NCBI GenBank assembly: GCA_018830105.1
Contig: JAHJTC010000004.1
Coordinates: 62,001-126,000 of the forward strand
Source of the DNA: Bacteroidota bacterium
Lineage (GTDB): Bacteria > Bacteroidota > Bacteroidia > Bacteroidales > F082
Length of the DNA: 64,000 nucleotides
Reading direction: 5' to 3'
The number at the start of each line of letters is the position of its first letter. Positions within the stretch are counted from its first letter, which is position 1. Under the pieces are notes generated by a model. It ran no database searches. It saw only the letters and a list, made by a program, of their open reading frames with translations, and was not told the origin of the DNA. Positions 9,406-19,116 of the stretch are shown one piece after another. Position numbers and translations under genes: made by a program.

Positions 9406-10722
9406 ATGGAGAATATGCTTATCGGAGTTTCCCGAATTACCAATCGTTTACGCTATATATTTGATTTGTTGATGGTTGAACAGCTTGGGATAGGCTATAG
9501 TTTCACAACAGATAGGACTGTATTGGAAGCATACGAAGGCCCTCGTTTGATTTATGGCAATCAGCCGATCGAAGGGATCCCCTTTTTACAGTCGGTGAAC
9601 CTGCTTTTTGAGCGCGAGATTGTCAGCCAGGAATTTAAAACATTTGAATTTGAAGGCTTAAAAGCAATTTTTCCGGTTTTTCATAAGCAATCGGTAATGC
9701 CTTTTGATATTTTTGCAGCAAGTTTTTTTCTGGTAAGCCGCTACGAAGAATACCTGCCTTTTGTAAGCGATCAGCATGGCAGGTTTGAGGCTGGGTCATC
9801 GGTTCTTTTCAAGATTGGCATGCTGCAAAAACCGCTGATCAACTATTGGGTTCAAGCTTTTGGTAAGCGGTTACAGGCGATTTTTCCGGGACTAAAAGTC
9901 CGAAAAAAAACCTATCGTTTTCAGCTTACCTACGATATCGATGCCTCCTGGGCCTACCTTCATAAGGGGCTTATTCGAAGTGCCGGCGCTTACATTAAGG
10001 ATCTTATTAATGCTGACTTTAAAGAAGTAAAACAGCGCAGCCTGGTGCTTGCCGGAAAACAAAGAGATCCTTTCGACACTTTTGGTTATCAGCTCGAAAT
10101 CCAGAAAAAATACAAGCTCAGACCCCTTTATTTCATCCTCTTTGCAGCTTATGGCCTTAACGATAAAAATATTTCGGTACGTAACCATTATTTTCAAAAT
10201 CTCATCAAGTACCTGGCCGATTATGCCGAAATCGGTATTCACCCTTCCTATGCATCCTTTGATGATAAAGCTTTGCTCAAAGAAGAGATAAAACGGCTGA
10301 ATAAAGTGTTAAACAGAGAGGTTACCAAGAGCCGTCAGCATTTTTTAAGGATGAATTTGCCGGTGACTTATCACAACCTTATTGATCTGGATATTGAGGA
10401 CGACTACACCATGGGTTTTGCTGCCCAACCCGGATTCAGAGCAGGCATTGCTGATGATTTTTATTTTTACGATCTGGATCACGATGCCATCACCAGCTTG
10501 CGTATTCATCCCTTTACACTGATGGACGGTACCCTGCGCGATTATATGAAACTGGGTGCCACCGAAGCTATTTTTCAGGCCGAAGCACTTATCAGAGAGG
10601 TGAAAGCTGTGGACGGAACATTTATTTTACTTTGGCATAACGAGACCTTGAGCGAACAAAAGCGATGGGTTGGCTGGCGCGAAACTTTCGAAGCAATTAT
10701 CAAAGCAGCTTTGCCCCAATAA
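9406..10722 (+). CDS. DUF7033-like / polysaccharide deacetylase family protein
   Basis: Protein of about 438 aa from the ATG at 9406; ATG 9415 is an alternative and an upstream TTG at 9376 is less likely. The N-terminal third (ITNRLRYIFDLL..., SRYEEYLPF) matches what I know as a Bacteroidetes domain found before carbohydrate esterase family 4-like folds. The deacetylase part begins near residue 175 with TYDIDASW, corresponding to the family's TFDDG metal/base motif, and has GIHPSYAS near residue 275 as the histidine motif. No signal peptide is visible, so it may act at the cytoplasmic face or be exported another way. It is followed after 8 bases by a FemAB-like gene, so the pair is probably one operon for envelope or extracellular polysaccharide modification (inference). 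Confidence 0.75.
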   Translation: MENMLIGVSRITNRLRYIFDLLMVEQLGIGYSFTTDRTVLEAYEGPRLIYGNQPIEGIPFLQSVNLLFEREIVSQEFKTFEFEGLKAIFPVFHKQSVMPFDIFAASFFLVSRYEEYLPFVSDQHGRFEAGSSVLFKIGMLQKPLINYWVQAFGKRLQAIFPGLKVRKKTYRFQLTYDIDASWAYLHKGLIRSAGAYIKDLINADFKEVKQRSLVLAGKQRDPFDTFGYQLEIQKKYKLRPLYFILFAAYGLNDKNISVRNHYFQNLIKYLADYAEIGIHPSYASFDDKALLKEEIKRLNKVLNREVTKSRQHFLRMNLPVTYHNLIDLDIEDDYTMGFAAQPGFRAGIADDFYFYDLDHDAITSLRIHPFTLMDGTLRDYMKLGATEAIFQAEALIREVKAVDGTFILLWHNETLSEQKRWVGWRETFEAIIKAALPQ

Positions 10723-10730
10723 TTCATGCT

Positions 10731-11660
10731 ATGATTAAGTTTTTACGCCATTCGGAAATAGACAAATTGAAATGGGACAGCTGTATCAAAACGGCTTTCA
10801 ATGGCAATTTATATGCCTGGTCATGGTATTTGGATATCGTTCATCCTGAATGGAATGCCCTGATAGAAAATAATTATGAAAGGGTATTTCCGCTAACCGG
10901 AAAAAGTAAATTTGGTCTTAGCTATTTATTTCAGCCCTTTTTTGCTCAACAGCTGGGCGTTTTTTCCAATAGCATCCTCAACCCCAACATTATTGCTGCT
11001 TTTTTGGACGCCATTCCACCAAACTATCGCTTTGCCGAAATAAGACTGAATACGCATAACAAACTGGAGGAATCTGCGGCCGGACTGAGTTGGCACCGCA
11101 ATCACGAACTCGATCTGATCAATTCCTACCAAAAATTGTATAAAAACTACAGTGCGAACACCAAAAGAAATCTAAAAAAGGCAGCCCAACATGAACTGCA
11201 ACTCGCGAAAAATGTACGACCCGAGGAGGTAATTCAGCTGTTTCGCGAAAATAGGGGGCGCACGATCAGTCATTGGAACGACCTGGAATATAACCGATTA
11301 AAGCATTTGACTTATACCGGCATCTATCGGGGACAAGCATCTGTTTATGGAGTTTACAGTAAACCAAATGAGTTATGCGCCGGCGCTATTTTTATGCGAA
11401 GCCATGGTAAGCTTGTCTTTCTTTTTTCAGGAGCAAATCAGTATGCTAAAGAAATTCATGCCCTTAGTTTTTTAATCGATCAGGTAATTCAGGCACATTG
11501 TCCCGGAAATCTTGTATTCGATTTTGAAGGCTCTGATCAAGCTGGCCTGGCACGTTATTACAAGGGTTTTGGCAGTAAGGAAACCTATTATCCCGGCATT
11601 AAGATAAACAGATTGCCTTTTTTGGGCAGAATTGCACTGCGTGTGGTAAAAAGAAAATAA
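10731..11660 (+). CDS. FemAB/GNAT-like acyltransferase-family protein
   Basis: Protein of 309 aa from ATG 10731, 8 bases after the deacetylase stop; the frame is open further upstream but the MIKFLRHSEID start fits. The core YSANTKRNLKKA followed by EGSDQAGLARYYKGFG near the C-terminus resembles the double-GNAT FemAB/FemX-like fold that adds aminoacyl or acyl groups to cell-wall or lipid-linked sugars. No signal peptide or membrane segment is seen. Tight coupling to the DUF7033-like deacetylase suggests a shared substrate: one enzyme may remove an N-acetyl group and the other acylate the amine (inference). Family is moderately sure, substrate unknown. Confidence 0.65.
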   Translation: MIKFLRHSEIDKLKWDSCIKTAFNGNLYAWSWYLDIVHPEWNALIENNYERVFPLTGKSKFGLSYLFQPFFAQQLGVFSNSILNPNIIAAFLDAIPPNYRFAEIRLNTHNKLEESAAGLSWHRNHELDLINSYQKLYKNYSANTKRNLKKAAQHELQLAKNVRPEEVIQLFRENRGRTISHWNDLEYNRLKHLTYTGIYRGQASVYGVYSKPNELCAGAIFMRSHGKLVFLFSGANQYAKEIHALSFLIDQVIQAHCPGNLVFDFEGSDQAGLARYYKGFGSKETYYPGIKINRLPFLGRIALRVVKRK

Positions 11661-11796
11661 TAAACGCATTGGAAAAAGAGGTTTAACTGCACCCGAAATG
11701 ATTATTTTTACCAAAAGATTTCAACTGTGCATCGAAAATAAATGATAAACGGATGAAATATTTGGATCAACAATAGACATTCTGATCCTAATTGGT

Positions 11797-11804
11797 TAAT
11801 TTTG
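11797..11804 (+). promoter_or_regulatory. Candidate -7 element of upp
   Basis: TAATTTTG is an exact TAnnTTTG match 18 bases before the upp ATG at 11823. No TTG box was found 17-23 bp upstream. Confidence 0.35.
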
Positions 11805-11822
11805 CTCCATAACAATAGTAAT

Positions 11823-12479
11823 ATGGCTACCATCATCAATCTTGGAGAGACAAATTCTGTTTTCAATCATTTTGTTGCAGAGCTTCGCAGTGTAAGTATT
11901 CAGACGGATCGCATGCGATTTAGGCGAAACCTGGAGAGAGTGGGCGAAATTTTTGCTTATGAAATCAGTAAAAGCCTGGAATACCAGCCTGTTGAGGTAA
12001 CTACACCACTGGGTGTAGCCACGATAATGCAATTGGTTGAGCAACCTTTGCTTGCAACAATACTTCGGGCAGGCTTGCCATTGCATCAGGGTTTGCTCAA
12101 TTATTTTGATCAGGCTGATAATGCTTTTATTACAGCTTATCGCAAGTATCAAAAAAATGAAGATTTCACTATTCGTGTCGAATATATTTCGAGTCCTCCC
12201 ATTAACGATAAAATCCTGATTCTGTCTGATCCAATGCTGGCTACCGGCGCATCTATCGTAAAAACAGTTAAAGGCTTGTTAACCCATGGTATGCCAAAGG
12301 AAATACACATTGTATCCGTGCTGGCAAGTAATGAAGGCATTGAGTTTATCAAAAGAAATTTGTCGCTCCATAATTTAACGGTTTGGCTTGGCGGTATTGA
12401 TGATGAACTAACGGCTCAGGCTTATATTGTGCCCGGGCTGGGGGATGCCGGCGATTTGGCCTTTGGACAAAAAGATTAA
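11823..12479 (+). CDS. upp: Uracil phosphoribosyltransferase
   Basis: Pyrimidine salvage enzyme converting uracil and PRPP to UMP in the cytoplasm; 218 aa from ATG 11823, preferred over a TTG at 11802. The PRPP-binding loop (LILSDPMLATGAS) lies at about residues 132-144, and the C-terminus YIVPGLGDAGDLAFGQ is the uracil-binding signature of UPRTases. The N-terminal half is of the Bacteroidetes type, with the conserved TDRMRFRRNLERVGE stretch. It stands alone apart from the following ABC permease gene, 32 bases downstream, which could be cotranscribed but has no obvious functional link. Confidence 0.95.
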   Translation: MATIINLGETNSVFNHFVAELRSVSIQTDRMRFRRNLERVGEIFAYEISKSLEYQPVEVTTPLGVATIMQLVEQPLLATILRAGLPLHQGLLNYFDQADNAFITAYRKYQKNEDFTIRVEYISSPPINDKILILSDPMLATGASIVKTVKGLLTHGMPKEIHIVSVLASNEGIEFIKRNLSLHNLTVWLGGIDDELTAQAYIVPGLGDAGDLAFGQKD

Positions 12480-12511
12480 ACATCAATAGGCTGCACCATC
12501 AATTCAACTGA

Positions 12512-13756
12512 ATGAAAAAACTGATTGCTGAGAATATTCGCGTTTCACTGGGTTCAATTCGCAGTCACGCTTTGCGGACAACCCTCACCATCGCCATCAT
12601 TGCCTTTGGAATCATGGCTTTGGTTGGTATTTTAACAGCCATCGACAGCATGAAATACTTTCTCACTGAGAATTTTTCTATGATGGGTTCCAATACCTTT
12701 AATATAAGAAACCGCGATATGGTGGTGCATATGGGTGGTGGAAACCATTCACGTCCAAAAGTAAACAAAAACGTGAGCTTTCATGAGGCCTTGAAATTTA
12801 AGGAACGCTATGATTTGCCTGTTTCCACCAGTATTTCAACACGTGGCACTGGCATTGCTACCCTGAAATTTGAAAACGAAAAAACCAACCCTAATATTTC
12901 GGTTGTTGGAGTCGATGAAAATTACATCTACAATTCGGGTTATGAGTTGGAATTTGGGCGTAATTTAACTGCCCGTGAAGCCATTGAAGGTGCCCATGTA
13001 GCAGTTGTGGGTTCGGCTATCGTCGAAAGTTTATTCAAGAAGAATCAAAACCCTGTCGGACAAATTATTACCGTAGGACCTGGCCGCTACCGAATTGTTG
13101 GTGTGATGAAAGAAAAAGGTTCCAGCCTTGGATTTAGTGGCGATCGCGATTGTTTGTTGCCACTCAATAATGTGCGGCAGTATTTTTCGCGTCCTAATAT
13201 GAATTACAGCATTAGTGTGCGTGTGACCGAGCCTGAGCAGATGGATGCCGCCATCGGAGAAGCAACCGGAATTTTTAGAGTGATCCGAGGTGATGCGTTG
13301 GGTAAAGGCGAATCATTTAGTATTGTTAAAAGCGACAATATTGCCAATATGTTGCTCAGCCTAACCGGTCAAATCAGGTTGGGAGCTACTTTTATTGGTT
13401 TGATTACCTTATTTGGAGCAGCCATAGGATTGATGAATATTATGTTGGTGTCTGTTACCGAGCGCACACGTGAAATTGGTGTGCGCAAAGCAGTAGGTGC
13501 TACCAAACGAACCATCAGGAATCAATTCTTGGTTGAGGCCGTTGTTATCGCGCAAATTGGAGGAGTAGTGGGAATCATTATGGGTATCGGTATTGGCAAT
13601 CTGCTTTCTTATGCCATCGGAAGCTCCTTTATTATTCCCTGGATATGGATTATTGTTGCGCTAATTCTTTGTTTTTTTGTGGCTTTAATTTCTGGAATTC
13701 TTCCTGCCAATAAAGCTGCTGCTCTTGACCCGATTGACTCTTTGCGCTACGAATAA
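12512..13756 (+). CDS. MacB/FtsX-type ABC transporter permease
   Basis: Integral membrane permease of 414 aa: one N-terminal transmembrane helix (about 20-44), a MacB-like periplasmic domain (about 45-270), then three helices in an FtsX domain. The motif [16 protein letters not shown] at about residues 315-330 is the conserved coupling loop of this family, and the C-terminal [10 protein letters not shown] is also typical. Such proteins work in mechanotransmission-type exporters for lipoproteins, peptides or antibiotics together with an ATPase. No ATP-binding subunit gene lies next to it here, so its partner must be encoded elsewhere. Family sure; substrate unknown. Confidence 0.9.
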   Translation: MKKLIAENIRVSLGSIRSHALRTTLTIAIIAFGIMALVGILTAIDSMKYFLTENFSMMGSNTFNIRNRDMVVHMGGGNHSRPKVNKNVSFHEALKFKERYDLPVSTSISTRGTGIATLKFENEKTNPNISVVGVDENYIYNSGYELEFGRNLTAREAIEGAHVAVVGSAIVESLFKKNQNPVGQIITVGPGRYRIVGVMKEKGSSLGFSGDRDCLLPLNNVRQYFSRPNMNYSISVRVTEPEQMDAAIGEATGIFRVIRGDALGKGESFSIVKSDNIANMLLSLTGQIRLGATFIGLITLFGAAIGLMNIMLVSVTERTREIGVRKAVGATKRTIRNQFLVEAVVIAQIGGVVGIIMGIGIGNLLSYAIGSSFIIPWIWIIVALILCFFVALISGILPANKAAALDPIDSLRYE

Positions 13757-13947
13757 TCTAAAAATCAATTAATTAAATCTTCGTTTTTGTTTTCAAAAGC
13801 ATTAACAGTCTTTTATTGAATTCCTGAAGGCGGCTGCTGTAACCCGATTTTTGAAGTATTCTTTTGTTTGGCTTATCCAAAATATTTTGTGGTTTTGCAC
13901 TTGTTTTCATATCATTGCAGGTCTTTTTAAATCAAACAATACATCCT

Positions 13948-15330
13948 ATGGCATTAATAGAGAATGTTCCGCGCGACAGTTTTAGTTCAAGGATTGGCGT
14001 AATTGCAGCAGCTGCGGGTTCAGCAATCGGCTTGGGTAATATCTGGCGATTCCCTTATGTAGCGGGCGAAAACGGTGGAGGAGCATTTTTGTTAATCTAT
14101 TTTGGCTTTATTGTGCTGATTGGTGTGCCGGTGATGCTGTCGGAGTTTGTAATAGGACGGAGTACCCAAAGTAATCCTGTGGGAGCGTTTAAAAGGCTTG
14201 CACCAAAAAGTTTCTGGCCTCTGACCGGTTTTTTAGGAATCAGTGCCGCCTTTTTTATCCTTTCTTTCTACACTACAGTTTCGGGCTGGACGCTGGAATA
14301 TCTTTTTCTGGCTTTTAAAGATGGCTTTGCCGGAAAAGACGTGACTACCTTAAGCGCAGAATTTGATGCGTTCAGAACCAATGGATTACGTCCGTTGATA
14401 TGGCAAAATATTTTTATGGTTTTCACAGCTTTTATCGTGTTTAAAGGGATTAAAAACGGCATTGAAAAGTACACCAAAATTTTGATGCCATTGCTGCTGG
14501 TAATCATTATCATATTGGGAATCAGAAGCGTAACATTGCCTGGTGCATCAGAAGGCTTGTTGTTTTTATTTAATCCCGACTTTTCTAAAATTACCGGCAA
14601 GGTCATTCTTGAAGCCCTGGGCCAATCCTTCTTTTCCTTATCCATTGGCATGGGAACCTTGATCACTTACGGTTCATATATTGGGAAAAAGGAAAATCTG
14701 GGGAAAACGGCACTTTCTGTTTCTGCCGCGGATACCTTAATTGCTATCCTGGCCGGTGTGGCTATTTTCCCGGCGGTATTTGCCTTCGGTATTGCCCCTG
14801 AAGCAGGCGCAGGATTGGTTTTTATTACACTGCCCATGATTTTTGACCAAATGGCCGGTGGATATTTCTTTGCGCTTATCTTTTTTCTTTTACTCTCCAT
14901 AGCTGCTTTAACCTCAACCATTTCGGTATTGGAGGTAGTGGTAGCCTACCTTTCTGAAGAACTGAAATTGGGTCGAAAAAAAGCCACCCTGCTTGCCGCT
15001 TCAACCATTGCATTGTTGGGTGTAGCCTGCACCATGAGCCAGGGACCCTGGTCGATTCTGAGCATTGGCAAATACAATCTTTTTGATCTGCTCGAGCTGA
15101 TTTCAGCCAATGTTATGTTGCCGCTGGGAGGTTTGTTGATCGTTTTGTTTGTGGGATGGTTTATGGCAAAAGACAAGATTTTTGCAGAGCTTGCTAATAA
15201 TGGAAAATTGAGTGCCGGTTTTCGGTATGTGTATTTATTTATCATCCGTTTTCTGGCGCCTGTTGCCATCGCCTTTGTGTTTTTGCACGGATTGGGAATA
15301 TTCGGTTTCTTCGGAAGTGGCGATTTATAG
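13948..15330 (+). CDS. NSS/SNF family sodium-dependent transporter
   Basis: Sodium-coupled symporter of the neurotransmitter:sodium symporter family (LeuT fold), 460 aa from the ATG at 13948; the frame is open upstream from 13864 but MALIENVPRDSF is the better start. The first helix carries the signature GSAIGLGNIWRFPY (residues 24-37), which contributes to the sodium and substrate sites. About eleven or twelve hydrophobic helices follow. Bacterial members usually carry amino acids. It is followed after 32 bases by a helix-hairpin-helix protein gene. The substrate cannot be predicted from what I see. Confidence 0.92.
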   Translation: MALIENVPRDSFSSRIGVIAAAAGSAIGLGNIWRFPYVAGENGGGAFLLIYFGFIVLIGVPVMLSEFVIGRSTQSNPVGAFKRLAPKSFWPLTGFLGISAAFFILSFYTTVSGWTLEYLFLAFKDGFAGKDVTTLSAEFDAFRTNGLRPLIWQNIFMVFTAFIVFKGIKNGIEKYTKILMPLLLVIIIILGIRSVTLPGASEGLLFLFNPDFSKITGKVILEALGQSFFSLSIGMGTLITYGSYIGKKENLGKTALSVSAADTLIAILAGVAIFPAVFAFGIAPEAGAGLVFITLPMIFDQMAGGYFFALIFFLLLSIAALTSTISVLEVVVAYLSEELKLGRKKATLLAASTIALLGVACTMSQGPWSILSIGKYNLFDLLELISANVMLPLGGLLIVLFVGWFMAKDKIFAELANNGKLSAGFRYVYLFIIRFLAPVAIAFVFLHGLGIFGFFGSGDL

Positions 15331-15362
15331 AAGATTTCTGTCTTGCCAAAATAAATTAAATA

Positions 15363-16298
15363 ATGGGATTTAAAGAACATCTTGATTTTAGCAAGGGCGA
15401 GCAATTGGCTGTTGTTGTCTTGATTCTGATTCTATTAGTATTTATCGGAGTATATTTTATCCCCCTAAATAGCGTTAATAAGCGTGCTTTTTCATCAGTT
15501 GAAATCGATTCTATACTAAGCAGACATCAACACGCAAAAGCACAGCAGCAAGAAAAACAGAAACAAAAATTTGACGCTGTAAATCCTGATGCCTCAGCTG
15601 CTGCAGAAAAACTTACTCCTTTTAAATTTAATCCCAACAAACTGCCAGAAGCCCAATGGAAAAAGATGGGGTTAGCTGATTATCAAATTCGTAACATTAA
15701 AAATTACGAACTGAAAGGCGGGAAATTTTTCAGAAAAGAGGACCTCAAAAAGATTTATACAATCACAGATTTGGAGTACAGCATTTTGGAACCTTATATT
15801 GAAATTCCCGATCTGAGTCGTTCAACAATCGCCAAATCAACAATATCGAATGAGAAGAAATTGACGAAACCGGCCAAAGAAGAGAAACCAAAGCAAATTA
15901 GCAGTATCGAAATAAATAGTGCGGATTCTCTGCTTCTCTTGCAACTGCCACAAATTGGAGCCTGGTATGCTCATCGCATTATGCAGTACAGAGCAATATT
16001 GGGAGGTTATGTAAATAAAAATCAGCTACTTGAAGTTTACGGAATGGACAGGGAGCGCTATACTCAATTTGAGAAATTTATTGAGGTGGACACTTCGCAG
16101 ACTCAGCGACTCAGGTTGAACTACGCTGATTTCAAAGAAGTGGTGCGACATCCCTATATTTCGTACGCACTTACCAAAGCCATTTTTAACCACAGGGAAC
16201 GCAAGGGCATGATTAACGATTGGAAAACGATTGAGCAACTCTTGCCCGCGGATGATTCCTTGTCCGTATATTTGTCACACTATTTACAATACAATTAA
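15363..16298 (+). CDS. Membrane-anchored helix-hairpin-helix (ComEA-like) protein
   Basis: Protein of 311 aa with one N-terminal transmembrane helix (about 16-35, LAVVVLILILLVFIGVYF) and a charged Lys/Gln-rich linker. At least two helix-hairpin-helix modules follow: one around SADSLLLLQLPQIGAWYAHRIM and repeats on both sides. In ComEA and general secretion protein K, such modules bind DNA or serve as protein scaffolds. Bacteroidetes commonly carry proteins of this layout with unknown role; DNA binding outside the inner membrane is the usual guess. The next gene starts 4 bases later, suggesting cotranscription with a small lipoprotein. Confidence 0.8.
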   Translation: MGFKEHLDFSKGEQLAVVVLILILLVFIGVYFIPLNSVNKRAFSSVEIDSILSRHQHAKAQQQEKQKQKFDAVNPDASAAAEKLTPFKFNPNKLPEAQWKKMGLADYQIRNIKNYELKGGKFFRKEDLKKIYTITDLEYSILEPYIEIPDLSRSTIAKSTISNEKKLTKPAKEEKPKQISSIEINSADSLLLLQLPQIGAWYAHRIMQYRAILGGYVNKNQLLEVYGMDRERYTQFEKFIEVDTSQTQRLRLNYADFKEVVRHPYISYALTKAIFNHRERKGMINDWKTIEQLLPADDSLSVYLSHYLQYN

Positions 16299-16302
16299 GC
16301 AG

Positions 16303-16752
16303 ATGAAAAAACAAATTTTGATTGCTGTTAGTTTGTTTCTTGGCCTTGTTTATGCTATAAGTTCATGTAGCTCAACACGAAACGCGAATGAAAATGTAGT
16401 TAACAAAGTGATGGAGGATCATGAATCAGATGGTTATACTTTTCCTGAAGGCATTTATTATACCTATCAATTTGAAACCGATAAACCGGCCTATGATTTT
16501 GACGTGGAAGCCTTGATAGAAAAGCTGGCTGCAGAAGATATTCCTGTAAAAAATCTTTGGTATAAAGCAGCCTCATCTTCCTGTGTTCCTCCGGGAAGCA
16601 GCATGGGAATGAGCGTAATGGTTGATGCGGTTTTGATTGTGCAAACCAGCGAAAAAACAGCTGCATTGGGCGGACTGGGTTTTCAGCGAATAACAGCAGC
16701 ATCCATGGGCAATTGTGCTTATCGGGTGAGTCGTTATATCTTCACGAAATAA
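16303..16752 (+). CDS. Small lipoprotein of unknown function
   Basis: Protein of 149 aa from ATG 16303, four bases after the preceding stop; an upstream in-frame GTG/TTG-type extension into that gene is less likely. The N-terminus is a lipoprotein signal peptide with Cys22 in a lipobox-like AISSC. The mature part has no domain I recognise; it contains two cysteines, at SSSCVPP and MGNCAYR, that could form a disulfide. Its tight spacing to the helix-hairpin-helix gene suggests one transcript. Function unknown. Confidence 0.7.
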   Translation: MKKQILIAVSLFLGLVYAISSCSSTRNANENVVNKVMEDHESDGYTFPEGIYYTYQFETDKPAYDFDVEALIEKLAAEDIPVKNLWYKAASSSCVPPGSSMGMSVMVDAVLIVQTSEKTAALGGLGFQRITAASMGNCAYRVSRYIFTK

Positions 16753-16791
16753 TTCAACAGATTTAATTTTTCGACACTCAACTTTGCCAAC

Positions 16792-18237
16792 ATGCAGCTA
16801 AAGGTGTTTTCGCAATTTCCAAAGACTTTCTGGACAGCTAATACTCTGGAGCTTTTTGAACGATGGGCCTGGTACGGCATGTTCAATGTGCTTGCAATTT
16901 ATTTAACAGCCTCCAAAGATACCGGAGCACTTGGCTTTACGCAGGAGCAAAAAGGCAGTATGATGGGTATTGTAACGGCAATGCTCTATTTTTTACCTGT
17001 TATCACCGGATCTATTGCCGATAAACTGGGCTACAAAAAAGTGCTGCTTTTGTCCTTTGGCATTCTCTCCACGGGATACCTGATTATGGGGCACCTTACC
17101 GATTACAGCTTGGTGTTCGCGGCATTTTTTTTCATTGCCTTGGGTGGAGCCTTATTTAAACCAGTTATATCTGCTACAATAGCCAAAACGACAAATAAGG
17201 AAAACTCCTCTATTGGTTTTGGTATTTTTTATATGATGGTCAATATGGGAGCCATGATCGGGCCTTTTGTTGCCAGTAAGTTGAGAGAAACATCCTGGGA
17301 TTACGTGTTTTACCTCAGTTCGGCCATTATCGCTCTGAATTTTGTTTTGGTTTTGTTTTTCTATAAAGAGCCAGCTCGTGTAAAAAATGATGCGAGCCTG
17401 AAAGACTCCATTGTACAGGCCTTGAAAAATATTTTCATAGCCCTCAGGGATTTTAGGTTTTTCTTGTTTCTGCTTATTATTGTTGGCTTTTGGAGCATGT
17501 ATTTTCAGCTGTTTTATACCCTTCCGGTTTTTATTGATCAGTGGGTAAACACTACGGGTTTGTACGATTGGCTTTTTAATGTTTCTCCGCGATTGGCCGG
17601 TATTTTTGGCACAAGTCAGGGAACAGTTAATCCGGAGATGATACTTAATCTCGACTCGCTTTATATTGTTGTTTTTCAGGTTATAGTGTCGGGAATTGTA
17701 ATGCGTTTGAGGCCTGTGAGTGCCATGATTGTTGGGATAGCAGTTGCCTCGGTGGGCATTGGACTTACGTTTATGTTTAACAATCCTTTTTTTCTGTTCT
17801 TTTCCATTCTGATTTTTGCATTTGGTGAGATGGCCAGTTCGCCAAAAATAACAGAATACATAGGAAGAATGGCACCCGCTGATAAAGTTGGTTTGTATAT
17901 GGGTTGTTCATTTTTGCCCATGTCGGGAGGAAATTTTTTGGCAGGAATTTTATCCGGGCCGGTTTATGCTGATTGGTCCGACAAGCTGCAATTGATTCGC
18001 AGAGATCTTGACTCAAAAGGAATTGATATGCCTGAACTTTCGGATCAGTTTACACAAAACGACCTTTTTCTGGAAGTGGCTCGTAATTATGGGATGACAG
18101 TAAATGAGCTAACTGCTTATTTATGGCAAACCTATCAGCCACAAAATATCTGGTATCTTTTTACAGGGATTGGATTGGCAACAGCCTTGCTGCTATTTAT
18201 TTTCGATCGTTTGCTGATGCGCGACAAACAGCTTTAA
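16792..18237 (+). CDS. POT/PTR2 family peptide:proton symporter
   Basis: MFS-type di-/tripeptide importer of 481 aa with about twelve to fourteen hydrophobic helices. The proton-dependent oligopeptide transporter signature FERWAWYGMFNVLAIYL lies at about residues 22-38; its E-R-x-x-Y-like start is part of the proton and peptide site. GALFKPVISATIAK further on matches the second family signature region. It would supply amino acids as peptides, fitting a proteolytic lifestyle with the M13 and C25 peptidases in this window (inference). Its stop overlaps the stop of the convergent rhomboid gene by a few bases. Confidence 0.92.
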   Translation: MQLKVFSQFPKTFWTANTLELFERWAWYGMFNVLAIYLTASKDTGALGFTQEQKGSMMGIVTAMLYFLPVITGSIADKLGYKKVLLLSFGILSTGYLIMGHLTDYSLVFAAFFFIALGGALFKPVISATIAKTTNKENSSIGFGIFYMMVNMGAMIGPFVASKLRETSWDYVFYLSSAIIALNFVLVLFFYKEPARVKNDASLKDSIVQALKNIFIALRDFRFFLFLLIIVGFWSMYFQLFYTLPVFIDQWVNTTGLYDWLFNVSPRLAGIFGTSQGTVNPEMILNLDSLYIVVFQVIVSGIVMRLRPVSAMIVGIAVASVGIGLTFMFNNPFFLFFSILIFAFGEMASSPKITEYIGRMAPADKVGLYMGCSFLPMSGGNFLAGILSGPVYADWSDKLQLIRRDLDSKGIDMPELSDQFTQNDLFLEVARNYGMTVNELTAYLWQTYQPQNIWYLFTGIGLATALLLFIFDRLLMRDKQL

Positions 18238-18986
18238 TGTTTCTTTTTCCGAAAATGATATTCAACTGTTAAATCATTTTTGTCGGGTTGGGGAATATCC
18301 CAATAAGGGCGTTCTTGTTTGTCGCCCATCTGCCCGGTTTCAGCCTCGGCTTCAGCTTGTTTTTCCTCCAGTTCTTCCTCTTCTTCTATTTCCCATGAAT
18401 ATTGTCTTTTTTGTGGCCCTTTATTGCGGAAAAACAGTGCCAGAATTACTCCTGCAAGTAATCCGCTGAGATGGCCTTCCCAGGAAATGTTTTTCTCAGG
18501 AAAGAGCTCCGGGAAAATCCCCCAGATTAAGCTGCCGTATAAAAATACTACAGCAAAAGATAAGGCCATCAGCCGGTTATCGCGTCTCAAAAAACCACTT
18601 AACATTAAAAAGGCAGCCAAGGCATAAATGACTCCGCTGGCGCCAATATGCACGCCATGTCGGGCTCCCAGCCAAACCCACAACCCTGACAATATTACGC
18701 TAAGTGTCAGAACTTCGGTGGCAAGTGTCCGGTAAAAATAGTATAAGCCGGCAATCAGCACAAAAACGGGAACCGTATTGGCCATGAGGTGATTCCAGTC
18801 GCCATGCAGAAATGGTGAAAGGACAATCCCGGCTAAACCTTTGGCTGTAAGTGGCTCTATTCCTAAAAAACTTAGCCTGATATCAAATACAAATTCTGAT
18901 ATTTTTACAAGCCACATCAGGAGGACAAACAAGGCCGGAACAAAGAGGCTGGTGCGTACTCGGTGTTTTTCTGTTGACGATTCCAT
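18234..18986 (-). CDS. Rhomboid family intramembrane serine protease
   Basis: Polytopic membrane protease of 250 aa. The catalytic pair is visible: Ser117 in GASGVIYA and His172 in WEGHLSGLLAG, on separate helices. The HGDWNHLMANT stretch near residues 60-70 is the conserved first-helix motif, with the family's HxxxxHLxxN pattern. About six transmembrane helices are followed by a cytosolic tail of some 60 residues, very rich in Glu and ending RKKKH. The substrate is unknown. It ends tail to tail with the POT gene, overlapping by four bases. Confidence 0.9.
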   Translation of the reverse strand: MESSTEKHRVRTSLFVPALFVLLMWLVKISEFVFDIRLSFLGIEPLTAKGLAGIVLSPFLHGDWNHLMANTVPVFVLIAGLYYFYRTLATEVLTLSVILSGLWVWLGARHGVHIGASGVIYALAAFLMLSGFLRRDNRLMALSFAVVFLYGSLIWGIFPELFPEKNISWEGHLSGLLAGVILALFFRNKGPQKRQYSWEIEEEEELEEKQAEAEAETGQMGDKQERPYWDIPQPDKNDLTVEYHFRKKKH

Positions 18987-19063
18987 TTGGCTGATCTATC
19001 AAAAAGTGTTCCGATTCGTAAAGCAAGTGTTTTTTTGTCATGCCGAGCGTTTAATATGCTTGG

Positions 19064-19099
19064 TTTGCAAAGTGTTTTAAAGGTTTTGACGTACCTTTG
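19064..19099 (+). promoter_or_regulatory. Candidate tamL promoter
   Basis: TACCTTTG at 19092-19099 is an exact -7 match. A TTTG box at 19064-19067 lies 24 bp upstream, about one base longer than the usual spacing. The predicted leader is about 12 bases before ATG 19117. Confidence 0.45.
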
Positions 19100-19116
19100 T
19101 CTGCTCAATATAACAT

